From Brachybacterium avium (GTDB lineage: Bacteria > Actinomycetota > Actinomycetes > Actinomycetales > Dermabacteraceae): a stretch of DNA of 64,000 nt. The notes beneath the pieces were generated by a model. It was not told the DNA's origin. It did not search any database and worked only from the letters and a program-made list of their open reading frames with translations. The DNA is taken from contig NZ_CP022316.1 in NCBI RefSeq assembly GCF_002216795.1, forward strand, positions 372,001 to 436,000, read 5' to 3'. The position numbers and the translations under genes are program-made. Positions 6,814 to 16,300 of this stretch are shown here, one piece after another. Each line of letters begins with the position of its first letter. The stretch's first letter is position 1.

Positions 6814-9375
6814 ATGCCGATCCTGATGCCGTTCCTGCCCGAGCGCTCCGCCGATGCCGACGAGGACGCGATCGTCGAGGGCTTCGTCAAGGCTCAGGAG
6901 TCCGTCGGCCGCACCCTGTATCCGCATCAGGAGGAGGCGCTGCTGGCGATCGCGGCCGGTGACCACGTCATCGCCGCCACCCCTACCGGGTCCGGGAAGA
7001 CCACGATCGCGTACTCCGCGATCTTCGCCGCCATGGCCCGCGGGGAGCGTTCGTACTACACCGCCCCGATCAAGGCGCTGGTGAGCGAGAAGTTCTTCGA
7101 TCTGGTCGCCCACTTCGGGGCCGAGAACGTGGGCATGATGACCGGGGACTCGGCGGTCAACCACGACGCCCCGATCATCGTGTGCACCGCCGAGATCTTC
7201 GCCAATCACGCCCTGCGTGACGGCGCCGGCAGCGAGGTGGGCCTCGCGGTGATGGACGAATTCCACTACTACGGCGATCCGCAGCGCGGCTTGGCCTGGC
7301 AGGTCCCCCTGGTCGAGCTCCCCCAGTGCCAGTTCGTGCTGATGAGCGCCACCCTGGGCGATGTGACCCGCTTCGTCGAGGACCTCGCCGAGCGCACCGA
7401 GCGGGACGTGAGCGTGATCGACGACGCCCCGCGTCCGGTGCCGCTGGACTTCCGCTGGTCGCTGGATCCGCTGCCGGAGACGATCGAGACGATCCTCACC
7501 GATCGCGACGCGCCCGTCTACATCGTCCACTTCACCCAGAAGGACGCGCTCGAGCAGGCCCAGGCGCTGCAGGGCCAGAAGATCCTGGGCCCGGAGGAGA
7601 AGGTCCGGATCCGCGAGATCATCGGCGACTTCCGGTTCTCGAAGGGTTTCGGCCAGATCCTCTCCCGGCTGGTCCGCGAGGGCATCGGGGTCCATCACGC
7701 CGGGATGCTGCCGAAGTACCGGCGCCTGGTGGAGAAGCTCGCCCAGTCCGGGCTGTTGAAGATCATCTGCGGCACCGACACCCTCGGGGTGGGCATCAAC
7801 GTGCCGATCCGCACCGTGCTGCTGACGGGGCTGGCGAAGTTCGACGGCAAGCGGATGCGGCTGCTGAACGCGCGTGAGTTCCATCAGATCGCGGGCCGTG
7901 CGGGCCGCGCCGGCTTCGACACCATCGGCCACGTCGTGGTGCAGGCGCCGACGTGGACCATCGAGTTCGAGAAGGAGCGGGCCAAGTACCAGGCACGGGA
8001 GGAGTCCGGCAAAGTCTCCAACAATGCCAAGAAGCGCAAGAAGGAGCCCAAGCCACGGATCCCCGAGGGCGCGGTCTCCTGGTCCGAGGCGAACATGACC
8101 AAGCTGGTCCAGAACGCCCCGGAGCCGCTGCGCCCGCACCTGAAGATCACTGCGGGCATGGTGCTGTCCCTGATCTCCCGGCCGGGTGACGCGATCGCCT
8201 CGGGCCGCCACCTGATCATGACCAGCCATCAGACGACGGGTCAGAAGCTGGCACTGGTCAAGGATGCGGTGGAGATCTTCCGCGGGCTGCGGGACGCGGA
8301 GATCATCGAGGTGCTGGACGGCCCGGACCATCTCGGGCGGCGCTTCGCTCTGGTCGAGGATCTGCAGCTGGACTTCACCATGAACCAGCCGCTGGCGCCC
8401 TTCGCGATCGCGATGATCGACTCTCTCGATGAGGAGGCCGAGTCCCTCACCCTCGATACCGTCTCGATCCTCGAGGCGATCCTCGAGGACCCCCGGCAGA
8501 TCCTGCTCGCCCAGCAGAACTCCGCCAAGGGCGAGCTGCTGGCGGAGCTCAAGGCCGAGGGGGTCGAGTACACCGAGCGGATGGCGCGGCTGGACGAGGT
8601 GTCCTGGCCGAAACCGCTCGAGGAGGACCTCGAGGCGGCGCTCGAGATCTACGCGCGCTCCCGGCCATGGGTGCCGGCGGACGACCTCTCCCCCAAGTCC
8701 GTGGTCCGCGAGATCTACGAGACAGGGCAGACCTTCAGCGAGTTCGTGCAGCGCTACGGCCTGCAGCGGTCCGAGGGCATCGTGCTGCGCTATCTCTCCG
8801 ACGCCTATCAGGCGATGCGCCGCACCATCCCCCAGGAGCTGCGCACCGAAGGGCTCGAGGACATGATCGAGTGGCTCGGCGTGCTGGTGCGGGGCATCGA
8901 CTCCTCCCTGCTGGACGAGTGGGAAGCGCTGACCCATCCGGAGGACCTCGCGGAGGACGCCGCCTCCGAGATCCGGCCCAGCACTCCCCGCGGACTCTCG
9001 GCGCAGACGAAGGTGCTGCGCACGATGGTGCGCGCCGCCATGTGGCAGCGCATCGAGCTCTTCGCCTTCGAGCGGGAGGCGCGCCTGGCCGAGCTCGACG
9101 GCGCCTCCGGCTGGGACCGGCCGCGCTGGGCGGCGGCGATGGACGAGTACTACGACACCTACGACGACGTCGGCATCGACGGCGCCGCCCGCTCCCCGCA
9201 GCTGCTGCAGATCACCGAGGAGTCGAAGGTTTGGAGGATCCGCCAGGCATTCGCGGATCCCGATGGCAACCACGACTGGGCCATCGAGGCCGAGCTGGAC
9301 CTCGAGGCGACCGATGAGACCGGGGAGCCGGTGCTGACCATCACCCACGTCGGCACAGCGGAGAACCGGCCCTGA
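6814..9375 (+). CDS. DEAD/DEAH-box helicase, Ski2-like, with DUF3516
   Basis: An 853-residue superfamily 2 ATPase. The helicase core covers about residues 30-400: Walker A ATPTGSGKTT (55-64), DEFH Walker B (about 148), SATL motif III and the QIAGRAGRAG motif VI. The long C-terminal part matches the actinobacterial DUF3516 region. The core resembles Ski2/Mtr4-type RNA helicases, so an RNA-processing role is plausible but unproven. A lysine-rich insert follows motif VI (NAKKRKKEPKPR). The gene has its own -10 element and converges on the VQINPQ repeat gene with a terminator between them. Confidence 0.9.
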   Translation: MPILMPFLPERSADADEDAIVEGFVKAQESVGRTLYPHQEEALLAIAAGDHVIAATPTGSGKTTIAYSAIFAAMARGERSYYTAPIKALVSEKFFDLVAHFGAENVGMMTGDSAVNHDAPIIVCTAEIFANHALRDGAGSEVGLAVMDEFHYYGDPQRGLAWQVPLVELPQCQFVLMSATLGDVTRFVEDLAERTERDVSVIDDAPRPVPLDFRWSLDPLPETIETILTDRDAPVYIVHFTQKDALEQAQALQGQKILGPEEKVRIREIIGDFRFSKGFGQILSRLVREGIGVHHAGMLPKYRRLVEKLAQSGLLKIICGTDTLGVGINVPIRTVLLTGLAKFDGKRMRLLNAREFHQIAGRAGRAGFDTIGHVVVQAPTWTIEFEKERAKYQAREESGKVSNNAKKRKKEPKPRIPEGAVSWSEANMTKLVQNAPEPLRPHLKITAGMVLSLISRPGDAIASGRHLIMTSHQTTGQKLALVKDAVEIFRGLRDAEIIEVLDGPDHLGRRFALVEDLQLDFTMNQPLAPFAIAMIDSLDEEAESLTLDTVSILEAILEDPRQILLAQQNSAKGELLAELKAEGVEYTERMARLDEVSWPKPLEEDLEAALEIYARSRPWVPADDLSPKSVVREIYETGQTFSEFVQRYGLQRSEGIVLRYLSDAYQAMRRTIPQELRTEGLEDMIEWLGVLVRGIDSSLLDEWEALTHPEDLAEDAASEIRPSTPRGLSAQTKVLRTMVRAAMWQRIELFAFEREARLAELDGASGWDRPRWAAAMDEYYDTYDDVGIDGAARSPQLLQITEESKVWRIRQAFADPDGNHDWAIEAELDLEATDETGEPVLTITHVGTAENRP

Positions 9376-9383
9376 ACAGCACG

Positions 9384-9415
9384 ACAGGCCAGCACCCCGA
9401 GGGGCACCGGCCTGT
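9384..9415 (+). terminator. Terminator after DUF3516 helicase
   Basis: Inverted repeat ACAGGCC/GGCCTGT with a nested CCCC-GA-GGGG, 9 nt after the helicase stop. A second small hairpin (GCCGCA/TGCGGC, 9428-9442) lies on the side of the convergent gene. Either could act in both directions. Confidence 0.55.
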
Positions 9416-9453
9416 GGTACGAATCCTGCCGCACGGTGCGGCTCAGTCGCTGG

Positions 9454-9768
9454 TCACTGGGGGTTGATCTGCACCTGCGGATTGATCTGGACCTGCGGCT
9501 TGTTCTGCGCCTGCGGATTGATCTGCACCTGCGGATTGATCTGCACCTGCGGATTGATCTGCACCTGCGGATTGATCTGCACCTGGGGGCTGATCTGCTC
9601 GAACTTCGTGGAGGAGACCTGCGGGTTGATCTGGACGGCGGAGGCGGCGCCCGCCCCGGCCACACCCAGTGCCACGCCGAGCGTCAGCCCACCGGCGAGT
9701 CGTGCTGCCCGCCCGGTCCAGCGGCGGGGGCGGGCGATCTCGCCCTGCACATCCTTGTCAGCAATCAC
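9454..9768 (-). CDS. Secreted hexapeptide-repeat protein (VQINPQ)10
   Basis: A 104-residue protein with no family I recognise. Residues 1-44 form a Sec signal peptide: basic start, hydrophobic core LAGGLTLGVALGVAGAG and cleavage site ASA. The remaining 60 residues are exactly ten hexads: VQINPQ, VSSTKF, EQISPQ, four VQINPQ, AQNKPQ and two VQINPQ. The DNA shows matching 18-bp tandem units (9457-9636), four of them identical. The mature protein is therefore all repeat, rich in Gln, Asn and Pro, with alternating hydrophobic and polar residues that suggest an extended or beta structure. The GTG at 9768 has GAGAGGA about 10 nt upstream. It is monocistronic. Confidence 0.75.
   Translation of the reverse strand: MIADKDVQGEIARPRRWTGRAARLAGGLTLGVALGVAGAGAASAVQINPQVSSTKFEQISPQVQINPQVQINPQVQINPQVQINPQAQNKPQVQINPQVQINPQ
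9457..9636 (-). repeat. 18-bp tandem repeat encoding hexapeptides
   Basis: Ten consecutive 18-bp units fill the mature part of the secreted protein. Units 4 to 7 from the C-terminal end are identical at the DNA level; the others differ at one to several positions. Unequal crossing-over could change copy number without breaking the frame. Confidence 0.85.
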
Positions 9769-9872
9769 AACGATCGTCCTCTCGAGAAAAGATGGGCGGC
9801 ACGGAAGTGAAGCCTGCCTCTTACCCTACAGTACCCTGCGTGAGATTCAGCACAAGCGCCCGTCGCCGATAT

Positions 9873-10141
9873 CTAACGCTCCACAGCTGCGGTGACGTGC
9901 TCCACGGCAGCGCACGCCTCCTCGAGACTCGCCCCCGGGCGACGGCTGCACCCACCAGGAAGGCGGAGATCGGGGCCATCGATCGTTGAACGCCTTCGGC
10001 GACCACCCCGGTCATCAGATGGACCCGATCCACGTCCAGGTCCACGCCCGCCACGTCGAGCTGCGCGGAGACCCGGTCCAGCCACGGCTGCAGCGTGGTC
10101 GTCCAATCGTCCTGGAGCGTCACCGGCGGCTTCGTCGCCAT
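9873..10141 (-). pseudogene. DUF6457 protein, frameshifted (nar operon)
   Basis: A small gene at the end of the nar operon, whose ATG overlaps the narI stop as TGATG. The first part reads as a DUF6457 domain (WLDRVSAQLDV, then RSMAPISAFLVGAAVARG). The proper C-terminus (ASLEEACAAVEHVTAAVER, stop at 9873) is in another frame. Adding one G to the run at 9932-9936 joins both halves into 89 residues. DUF6457 is often found with or fused to MobA-like molybdopterin nucleotidyltransferases, which suits a molybdenum-enzyme operon. Whether the shift is real or an assembly error cannot be told from the sequence alone; error is favoured because four other genes show the same defect. Confidence 0.7.
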
Positions 10142-10872
10142 CAGAACTTCACCTTCTCCCAGCCACGGCGCTCGGCCTCGCGGCGGGGGTCCTTGCTGCG
10201 GTAGACGATGTAGGGGCGGGTCAGGTAGCCCACCGGTGCGGCGAAGACGTGCACGAGGCGGGTGAAGGGCCAGATCGCGAACAGCGAGAGAGCGCTGAGC
10301 ACGTGCAGCTGGAAGAAGATCGGAGCCTGGCTCATCAGCTCCGTCGAGGGTTGCAGGGTCCAGAACTGCCGGAACCAGATCGAGACCCCCTCCCGGTAGT
10401 CGTAGGTGCCGACCGCTGTATGCACCACGGTCGCCAGCACTCCGCACACGATGGTCATCGCCAGCAGCAGGTACATGAGCTTGTCACCGGCGGTGGTGGC
10501 TCCGAAGACACGCCGGTTGGTGCGCCGCCGGTAGAGCAGGATCAGCAGGCCGCCCACGCACGCCACAGCGGCGGCGAGGCCGATGATGATGGCCATCAGG
10601 TGGTACATGTGATCGGTGATCCCGACGAAGCGGGTCCAGGACTTCGGGATGCCCAGGCCCACGACATGCCCGAAGAAGATCCCGATGATCCCGTAGTGGA
10701 ACATCGGCGAGCCGATCGAGAGCAGTTTCGACTCGTACAGCTGGCTGGAGCGGGTCGTCCAGCCGAAGCGGTCCTGTCGGAAGCGCCAGATGTGCCCGAG
10801 CACGAACACGGCGAGCACCATGTACGGGAACACCACCCACAGCAGCAGCTGGAGCGTCGTCATGTCATTCAT
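10141..10872 (-). CDS. narI: Respiratory nitrate reductase gamma subunit
   Basis: The 243-residue cytochrome b subunit that anchors NarGH in the membrane and passes electrons from menaquinol. Five hydrophobic segments are visible, starting with LLLWVVFPYMVLAVFVLGHIW. Histidines suited to ligating the two b hemes include those in SPMFHYGIIGIFFGHVVG and IFFQLHVLSALSLFAIWPFTRLVH. The C-terminus is charged and cytoplasmic. The start overlaps the narJ stop as ATGA and the stop overlaps the DUF6457 start, so translation is probably coupled. Confidence 0.96.
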   Translation of the reverse strand: MNDMTTLQLLLWVVFPYMVLAVFVLGHIWRFRQDRFGWTTRSSQLYESKLLSIGSPMFHYGIIGIFFGHVVGLGIPKSWTRFVGITDHMYHLMAIIIGLAAAVACVGGLLILLYRRRTNRRVFGATTAGDKLMYLLLAMTIVCGVLATVVHTAVGTYDYREGVSIWFRQFWTLQPSTELMSQAPIFFQLHVLSALSLFAIWPFTRLVHVFAAPVGYLTRPYIVYRSKDPRREAERRGWEKVKF

Positions 10873-11690
10873 GAGGGTCGTCCTCTCAACAGGTCCACGG
10901 GGACAGGTCCGGGGGCCGCGGAATCGGAGCCGCAGCCGCTCGAGGCGAAGGTCTGCCCTGCCATGTCACCGGCGTCGCCATCGAGGCCGTAGCCGTCCAG
11001 CCCCACGGTCTCGTCCTCCGGGCCCTCCTCGGCCAGCTTGAGCACCGCCGCGCGATCGTCGGCATCCAGGGGCGGCAGGGTCGCGCACAGCGCGATCAGG
11101 GTGCCGTGCCACGGGGAGGAGATGTCCGCCAGATGCAGACGGAGCAGCTCGACACCCGGGCGGTTCGAGCGCAGGATCTTCGCGCCGCGCTCGGCGTCAT
11201 GGGCGGCGGCGAACTCGAGCACCACCGGCAGGTGGTCCGGCAGCTCCTCGCTGCCGATCTCCAGGCCCGCGGTGCGGAAGTCCTGTTTGATGCGCAGCAG
11301 CGCCATGCCCCGGCGGCGGGTGTCGCCGTGGCTGAAATAGGTCAGGTGCAGACAGCCCCGGCGGCGAGTGTCGAAGGTGTCGACGTACTCCTCCTGGACA
11401 GACACCGCATCCCGTTCGCTGAGCAGGTCGATGGTGCGCAGCAGACCGCCCCGGACCGGCTCCGGCAGCTCCGCCGCCAGCTGGCGGACCAGGGGATAGC
11501 GCGCGAGCGCCTCCTCATCCGGATAGGTGAGCAGCCAGGAGACCGCGATCCATGCGACCCGCATCTGCTCGGTGCTCATCCCGGAGGCGTGCAGCAGATC
11601 CTTCGGCGCGCGGCCCCGCGGCGGCAGGGTCGCGGTGGCTCCTGCGCCGGGATCGCTGCGTCGGCTCAGCAGTCGTGCGAGGGCGCCCAT
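10869..11690 (-). CDS. narJ: Nitrate reductase molybdenum cofactor assembly chaperone
   Basis: A 273-residue TorD/NarJ-type chaperone that assists cofactor insertion into NarG before membrane attachment. Family features are WIAVSWLLTYPDE, the motif YVDTFDTRRRGCLHLTYFSHGDTRRRG and ELPDHLPVVLEFAA. An N-terminal extension of about 35 residues and an acidic, Gly-rich C-terminal tail go beyond the usual core. The ATG overlaps the narH stop (TGATG) and the stop overlaps the narI start (ATGA). The name is not in doubt given the context. Confidence 0.95.
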   Translation of the reverse strand: MGALARLLSRRSDPGAGATATLPPRGRAPKDLLHASGMSTEQMRVAWIAVSWLLTYPDEEALARYPLVRQLAAELPEPVRGGLLRTIDLLSERDAVSVQEEYVDTFDTRRRGCLHLTYFSHGDTRRRGMALLRIKQDFRTAGLEIGSEELPDHLPVVLEFAAAHDAERGAKILRSNRPGVELLRLHLADISSPWHGTLIALCATLPPLDADDRAAVLKLAEEGPEDETVGLDGYGLDGDAGDMAGQTFASSGCGSDSAAPGPVPVDLLRGRPS

Positions 11691-13327
11691 CAGACGCTCC
11701 CCGTCACCGGTGACGGGAACAGGCCGTCGGGCCTGCCGCGGCCGTCCCAGTTCAACAGGTTGATCCGCACGCCCTCCGGGCGTTCGACGGCGTTCTCCTG
11801 CCGCTTGCTGGAGAAGCCAGGACCGGACATCCCCATCGACTCCTCCGGCAGCGACATGCTGCTCATGCCGGGACCGCCGGGGGCGTTCAGGGGGCAGTCG
11901 GTGCCGGTGGACTCGAGGTCGTGGGCGGACTCGTGGTGCCCCACCGGGATCACGTAGCGGTCCTCGTACTTCGCGATCGCGAGCAGGCGGTACATCTCCT
12001 GCATCGTCTCGCCGTCCATGCCCACGGCGTTGGCGATCCCCTCCCGGGGCTCATTGCCGAGGTTGATGTCCCGCATGTACGAGCGCATCGCGGCCATCCG
12101 GTACAGCACCCGCTCGACCGTGGGCACATCTCCGGCCGTGAACAGGTTCGCGAGGTACTCCACCGGGATCCGCAGCGCGTCGATCGCGGCGAACAGGCTC
12201 TCCGCGTCCTCGGCGTCGTAGCCGGTGTCCCGGACCACGTCCACCACCGGCGACAGCGGGGGGATGTACCAGACCATCGGCATCGTTCGGTACTCGGGAT
12301 GCAGCGGCAGCGCGACCTCGTACTCCTTGATGAGCTTGTAGGTCGGGGAGTTCTGCGCGGCGAGGATCCAGTCGTGGTGGATCCCGGCGGCCTCGGCCCC
12401 GCGGATGACCTCGGGGTCGTGCGGGTCCAGGATCACGTCCATCTGGGAGCGGTAGAGGTCCTGCTCATCGGTGACGGAGGCGGCCTCGGTGACCTTGTCC
12501 GCGTCGTAGAGCACCAGGCCGATGTAGCGCAGGCGCCCCACGCAGGTCTCGGCGCACACCGTCGGCTCGCCCTGCTCGAGGCGGGGGTAGCAGAAGGTGC
12601 ACTTCTCGGCCTTGCCGGTCTGGTGGTTGAAGTAGATCTTCTTGTACGGGCAGCCGGTGATGCACATGCGCCAGCCGCGGCAGCCGTCCTGGTCCACCAG
12701 GACGACCCCGTCCTCCTCGCGCTTGTAGATCGCGCCCGAGGGGCAGGAGGCCACGCAGGTGGGGTTCAGGCAGTGCTCGCAGATGCGCGGCAGGTAGAAC
12801 ATGAAGGTCTGGTCGAACTCGAACTGGACCTTGTCCTCGATGCCCTTGAGCATCGGGTCCTTGTCCTTGTGCAGGTAGGTGCCGCCGAGGTCGTCGTCCC
12901 AGTTGCCCGACCACTGGATATCCGTGCGCTCACCGGTGATCAGCGACTTCGGGGGCGCCGTGGGGATGGTCTCCTGCTGAGCCGGGGCGTGGAGCAGGTT
13001 GTCGTACTCATAGGTCCATGGCTCGTAGTAGTCCTCGATGCTGGGCAGCTTCGGGTTCGAGAACAGCTGCATCAGCTTGGTGAGACGCCCGCCGGCCTTG
13101 AGCTTCAGACGTCCGTTCTTCCCGAGCTCCCAGCCGCCCTTCCATTTCTCCTGGTCCTCGTAACCACGGGGATACCCCTGGCCGGGCCGGGTCTCGACGT
13201 TGTTGAACCACATGTACTCGGTGCCGGACCGGTTCGTCCATGCCTGCTTGCACGTGACCGAGCAGGTGTGGCAGCCGATGCACTTGTCGAGGTTCATCAC
13301 CATCGACATCTGGGCCATGACTCTCAT
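11690..13327 (-). CDS. narH: Respiratory nitrate reductase beta subunit
   Basis: A 545-residue iron-sulfur subunit that relays electrons from NarI to NarG. Four cysteine groups are visible: CIGCHTCSVTCK, CEHCLNPTCVASCPSG, CRGWRMCITGCPYKK (Trp in place of one Cys, giving the [3Fe-4S] cluster typical of NarH) and CTFCYPRLEQGEPTVCAETC. The C-terminal NarH-specific region contains IPPLSPVVD and RDINLGNEP. The ATG at 13327 is chosen because AAGGAG lies 7 nt upstream; the longer open frame to 14038 is antisense to narG sequence. It lies 35 bp after the narG stop. Confidence 0.97.
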   Translation of the reverse strand: MRVMAQMSMVMNLDKCIGCHTCSVTCKQAWTNRSGTEYMWFNNVETRPGQGYPRGYEDQEKWKGGWELGKNGRLKLKAGGRLTKLMQLFSNPKLPSIEDYYEPWTYEYDNLLHAPAQQETIPTAPPKSLITGERTDIQWSGNWDDDLGGTYLHKDKDPMLKGIEDKVQFEFDQTFMFYLPRICEHCLNPTCVASCPSGAIYKREEDGVVLVDQDGCRGWRMCITGCPYKKIYFNHQTGKAEKCTFCYPRLEQGEPTVCAETCVGRLRYIGLVLYDADKVTEAASVTDEQDLYRSQMDVILDPHDPEVIRGAEAAGIHHDWILAAQNSPTYKLIKEYEVALPLHPEYRTMPMVWYIPPLSPVVDVVRDTGYDAEDAESLFAAIDALRIPVEYLANLFTAGDVPTVERVLYRMAAMRSYMRDINLGNEPREGIANAVGMDGETMQEMYRLLAIAKYEDRYVIPVGHHESAHDLESTGTDCPLNAPGGPGMSSMSLPEESMGMSGPGFSSKRQENAVERPEGVRINLLNWDGRGRPDGLFPSPVTGSV

Positions 13328-13362
13328 CGCGGCTCTCCTTCGCTCTGCGTTGTAGGTGGGGC

Positions 13363-16300
13363 TCAGTACTCGACGGGGGCGGTGCGCTTGCGGATCATCG
13401 TGACCTCGTCGCGCTGGTTCCCGGTCGGGCCGTAGTAGTTGAAGGCGAAGGACAGCTGCGCATATCCGCCGATCAGATGCGAGGGCTTGATCATGATGCG
13501 CGTCAGCGAGTTCGTGATCCCGCCACGTTTGCCGTCCCGCTCCGTCAGCGGCACGTTCACGGTGCGCTCCTGCCCGTGATGCATGAAGGCCGTCCCCGAG
13601 GGCATCCGGTGGGAGACCACGGCGCGGGCCGAGACCACGCCGTTGCGGTTGGTGACCTCGACCCAGTCGTTGTCGGTGATGCCGACGGCCTCGGCGTCCT
13701 GCACGCTCATCCAGATGTTCTGCCCACCGCGGGACAGGTTCATCATGAAGAAGTTCTCCTGATACATCGAGTGGATCGCCCACTTGTTGTGCGGGGTCAG
13801 GTAGCGCACCGAGATCGACTTCCCTCCCTCGTCCTTCTCGCCGATCGCCTTCTCGCCGAACAGTGCCGTCATGTCCAACGGCGGTCGGAAGACGGGCAGC
13901 GCCTCCCCCATCTCCAGCATCCAGTCGTGGTCGAGGTAGTAGTGCTGGCGCCCGGTCAGCGTGTGCCAGGGCTTCTTGCGCTCGACGTTGATCGTGAACG
14001 GGCTGTACCGACGCCCGCCGCTCTCGGAGCCGGACCATTCGGGGCTGGTGATCACCGGGACCGGCGCCGCCTTGGTGTCGGCGAAGTGGATCCGCTTGCC
14101 CTCGTGCTCGGCGGCGAGATCGTGCATCTGCGTACCGGTGCGCTTCTCGAGCGTCTTGAAGCCCTCGGTGGCCATGCGCCCGTTGGTGGTGCCCGACAGG
14201 CTCAGGATGAACTCACAGGCGTGCAGATCGGTGACGAGCTTGGGACGCCCTGCGGCGGGCCCGGTGCGGTGGACGCCGTTGAGCTGGCCGAGTTCCTCGA
14301 CGAACTCCGTGACGTCGTAGGTCAGCCCCTTGGTGGTCATGCCCTTCTCCTCCAGGAGCGGGCCGACCGAGGTGTACTTGGCGTGGATCTGGGTATAGTC
14401 CCGCTCGACCTCCACCAGGGCGGGCATGGTCAGGCCCGGGACCGCCTCGCACTCGCCCTTCTTCCAGTCCCGCACCCGGCCGTGCGGAGTGGCCATCGCC
14501 CCCGGCGAATCGTGCTGCAGGGGGGAGGCGACGACGTCCTTGCGGGTGCCCAGATGGGTCTCGGCGAGCTGGCTGAAGCGCTCTGCGATCGTCGACCAGG
14601 TCTCCCAGTCCGTGCGCGACTCCCAGGGGTTCGAGATCGCCGGGTTGAAGGAGTGCACGAAGGGGTGCATGTCGGTGGTGGAGAGATCGTGCTTCTCGTA
14701 CCAGGTCGCGGCTGGCAGCACCACGTCCGAGTGCAGGGTGTGGCTGGTCATGCGGAAATCGAGGGTGAGCATCAGATCGACCTTGCCGATCGGGGCGTCC
14801 TCCCGCCAGCGCACGTCCTTGGGTCGGAGGTGTTCGGGGGTCTCCTCACCGGTGGCGGAGCTGTCCACGCCCAGCAGGTGCCGGAAGAAGTACTGATCTC
14901 CCTTGGCAGAGGAGCCGAGCGTGTTCGCGCGCCAGATCGACCAGATCTTCGGGTGGTTCTCCGGGGCGTCCGGGTCCTCGGCGGCGAAGTTGATGCCGCC
15001 GCTCTTGAGCTGGTCGACCAGGTACGGGATCGTCTCCTGCCCCGCCTCCGCGGCGCGGTCGGCGACATCCAGCGAGCTGATGTCGAACTGGGGGTAGAAG
15101 GGCTGCCAGCCCAGCCGCTGCGAGAGCGCGATCGCATCGGCGGTGGTCATGTCCGCGAAGGTTCCGGCCCCCGTGGTCGCGGCCAGGGTGTCGGCGCCGA
15201 AGCGGTCGTACCGCCACTGGTCGGAGTGCATGTACCAGTAGGTGGTCTGCGTCATCTGCCGGGGCGGGCGCGCCCAGTCCAGGGCATTGGCCAGATGCGA
15301 CCAGCCGGTGATCGGCCGCACCTTCTCCTGGCCGACGTAGTGGGCCCAGCCGCCGCCGTTGACCCCCTGGGTGCCGCACAGGTTCGTGAGCGTCAGGAAG
15401 GAGCGGTAGATGGTGTCGGAGTGGAACCAGTGGTTCGTGCCGGCGCCCATGATGATCATCGAACGACCGCCGGAATCGATCGCGTTCTGCGCGAACTCGC
15501 GGGCGATGCGCGCCACGGCCTGGCCGGGCACGCCGGTGATCGTCTCCTGCCACGCCGGGGTGTAGAGGGCCTCGGCGTCATCGAGGCCCGTGGCCCACTG
15601 GCCGGGGAGCCCCTCGCGGCCCACGCCGTACTCGGCCAGCAGCAGGTCGAAGACGGTGGTGACGAGGCGCCCGTCGATCGTGCGCACCGGCACCCCGCGC
15701 GGCACGTCCCCGCGGCCGCCCTGGCCGACGGTGTCGAAGCGGGGCAGGAGCACCTCGGCCACGTCCTCGTGATGGCCCAGCAGCGACAGCGCGGGGTCGA
15801 GGTCGCCGAGCTCCAGGTTCCAGCGGCCCTCCCCGTCGGCGGAGAAGCGGTGGCCGAGGGTGCCGTTGGGGGTGGCGATGCCGTCGCGGGCGCGGTCGAA
15901 GAGCATCGGCTTGAAGTCCGCGTGCTCGGTGGTGGCCTCGGCGGTGCGGTGCTCTCCCGCCTCGCTCGCGACCAGGAACTTGCCCGGCAGCAGCGTGCCG
16001 TCCTCCCGGCGCTCGAGCTGGACCAGGAACGGCAGGTCGGTGTACTGCTTCGAGTAGGCCTCGAAGTACGGGACCTGCTGGTCGACGTAGAACTCGCGCA
16101 GGATCGTGTGGCCCATGCCCATGGCGAGCGCTGCATCGGTGCCGGGATGCGGTGCGAGCCATTCGTCGGCGAACTTCACCGATTCCGCGTAATCGGGGGC
16201 GACCGAGATGACCTTCTGGCCGCGGTAGCGCGCTTCAGTCATCCAGTGCGCGTCCGGGGTGCGGGTCAGGGGCACGTTCGAGCCCCACATGATGAGATAG

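Noticed and set aside
6451-9348. A 965-residue open frame on the minus strand opposite the helicase gene
   Set aside because: It is the antisense of a gene with strong codon structure; high GC leaves the opposite strand open. The product has no recognisable domain and no start signals.
9457-9636. CRISPR-like array of short repeats
   Set aside because: The 18-bp units are directly adjacent with no spacers and encode a peptide repeat in frame.
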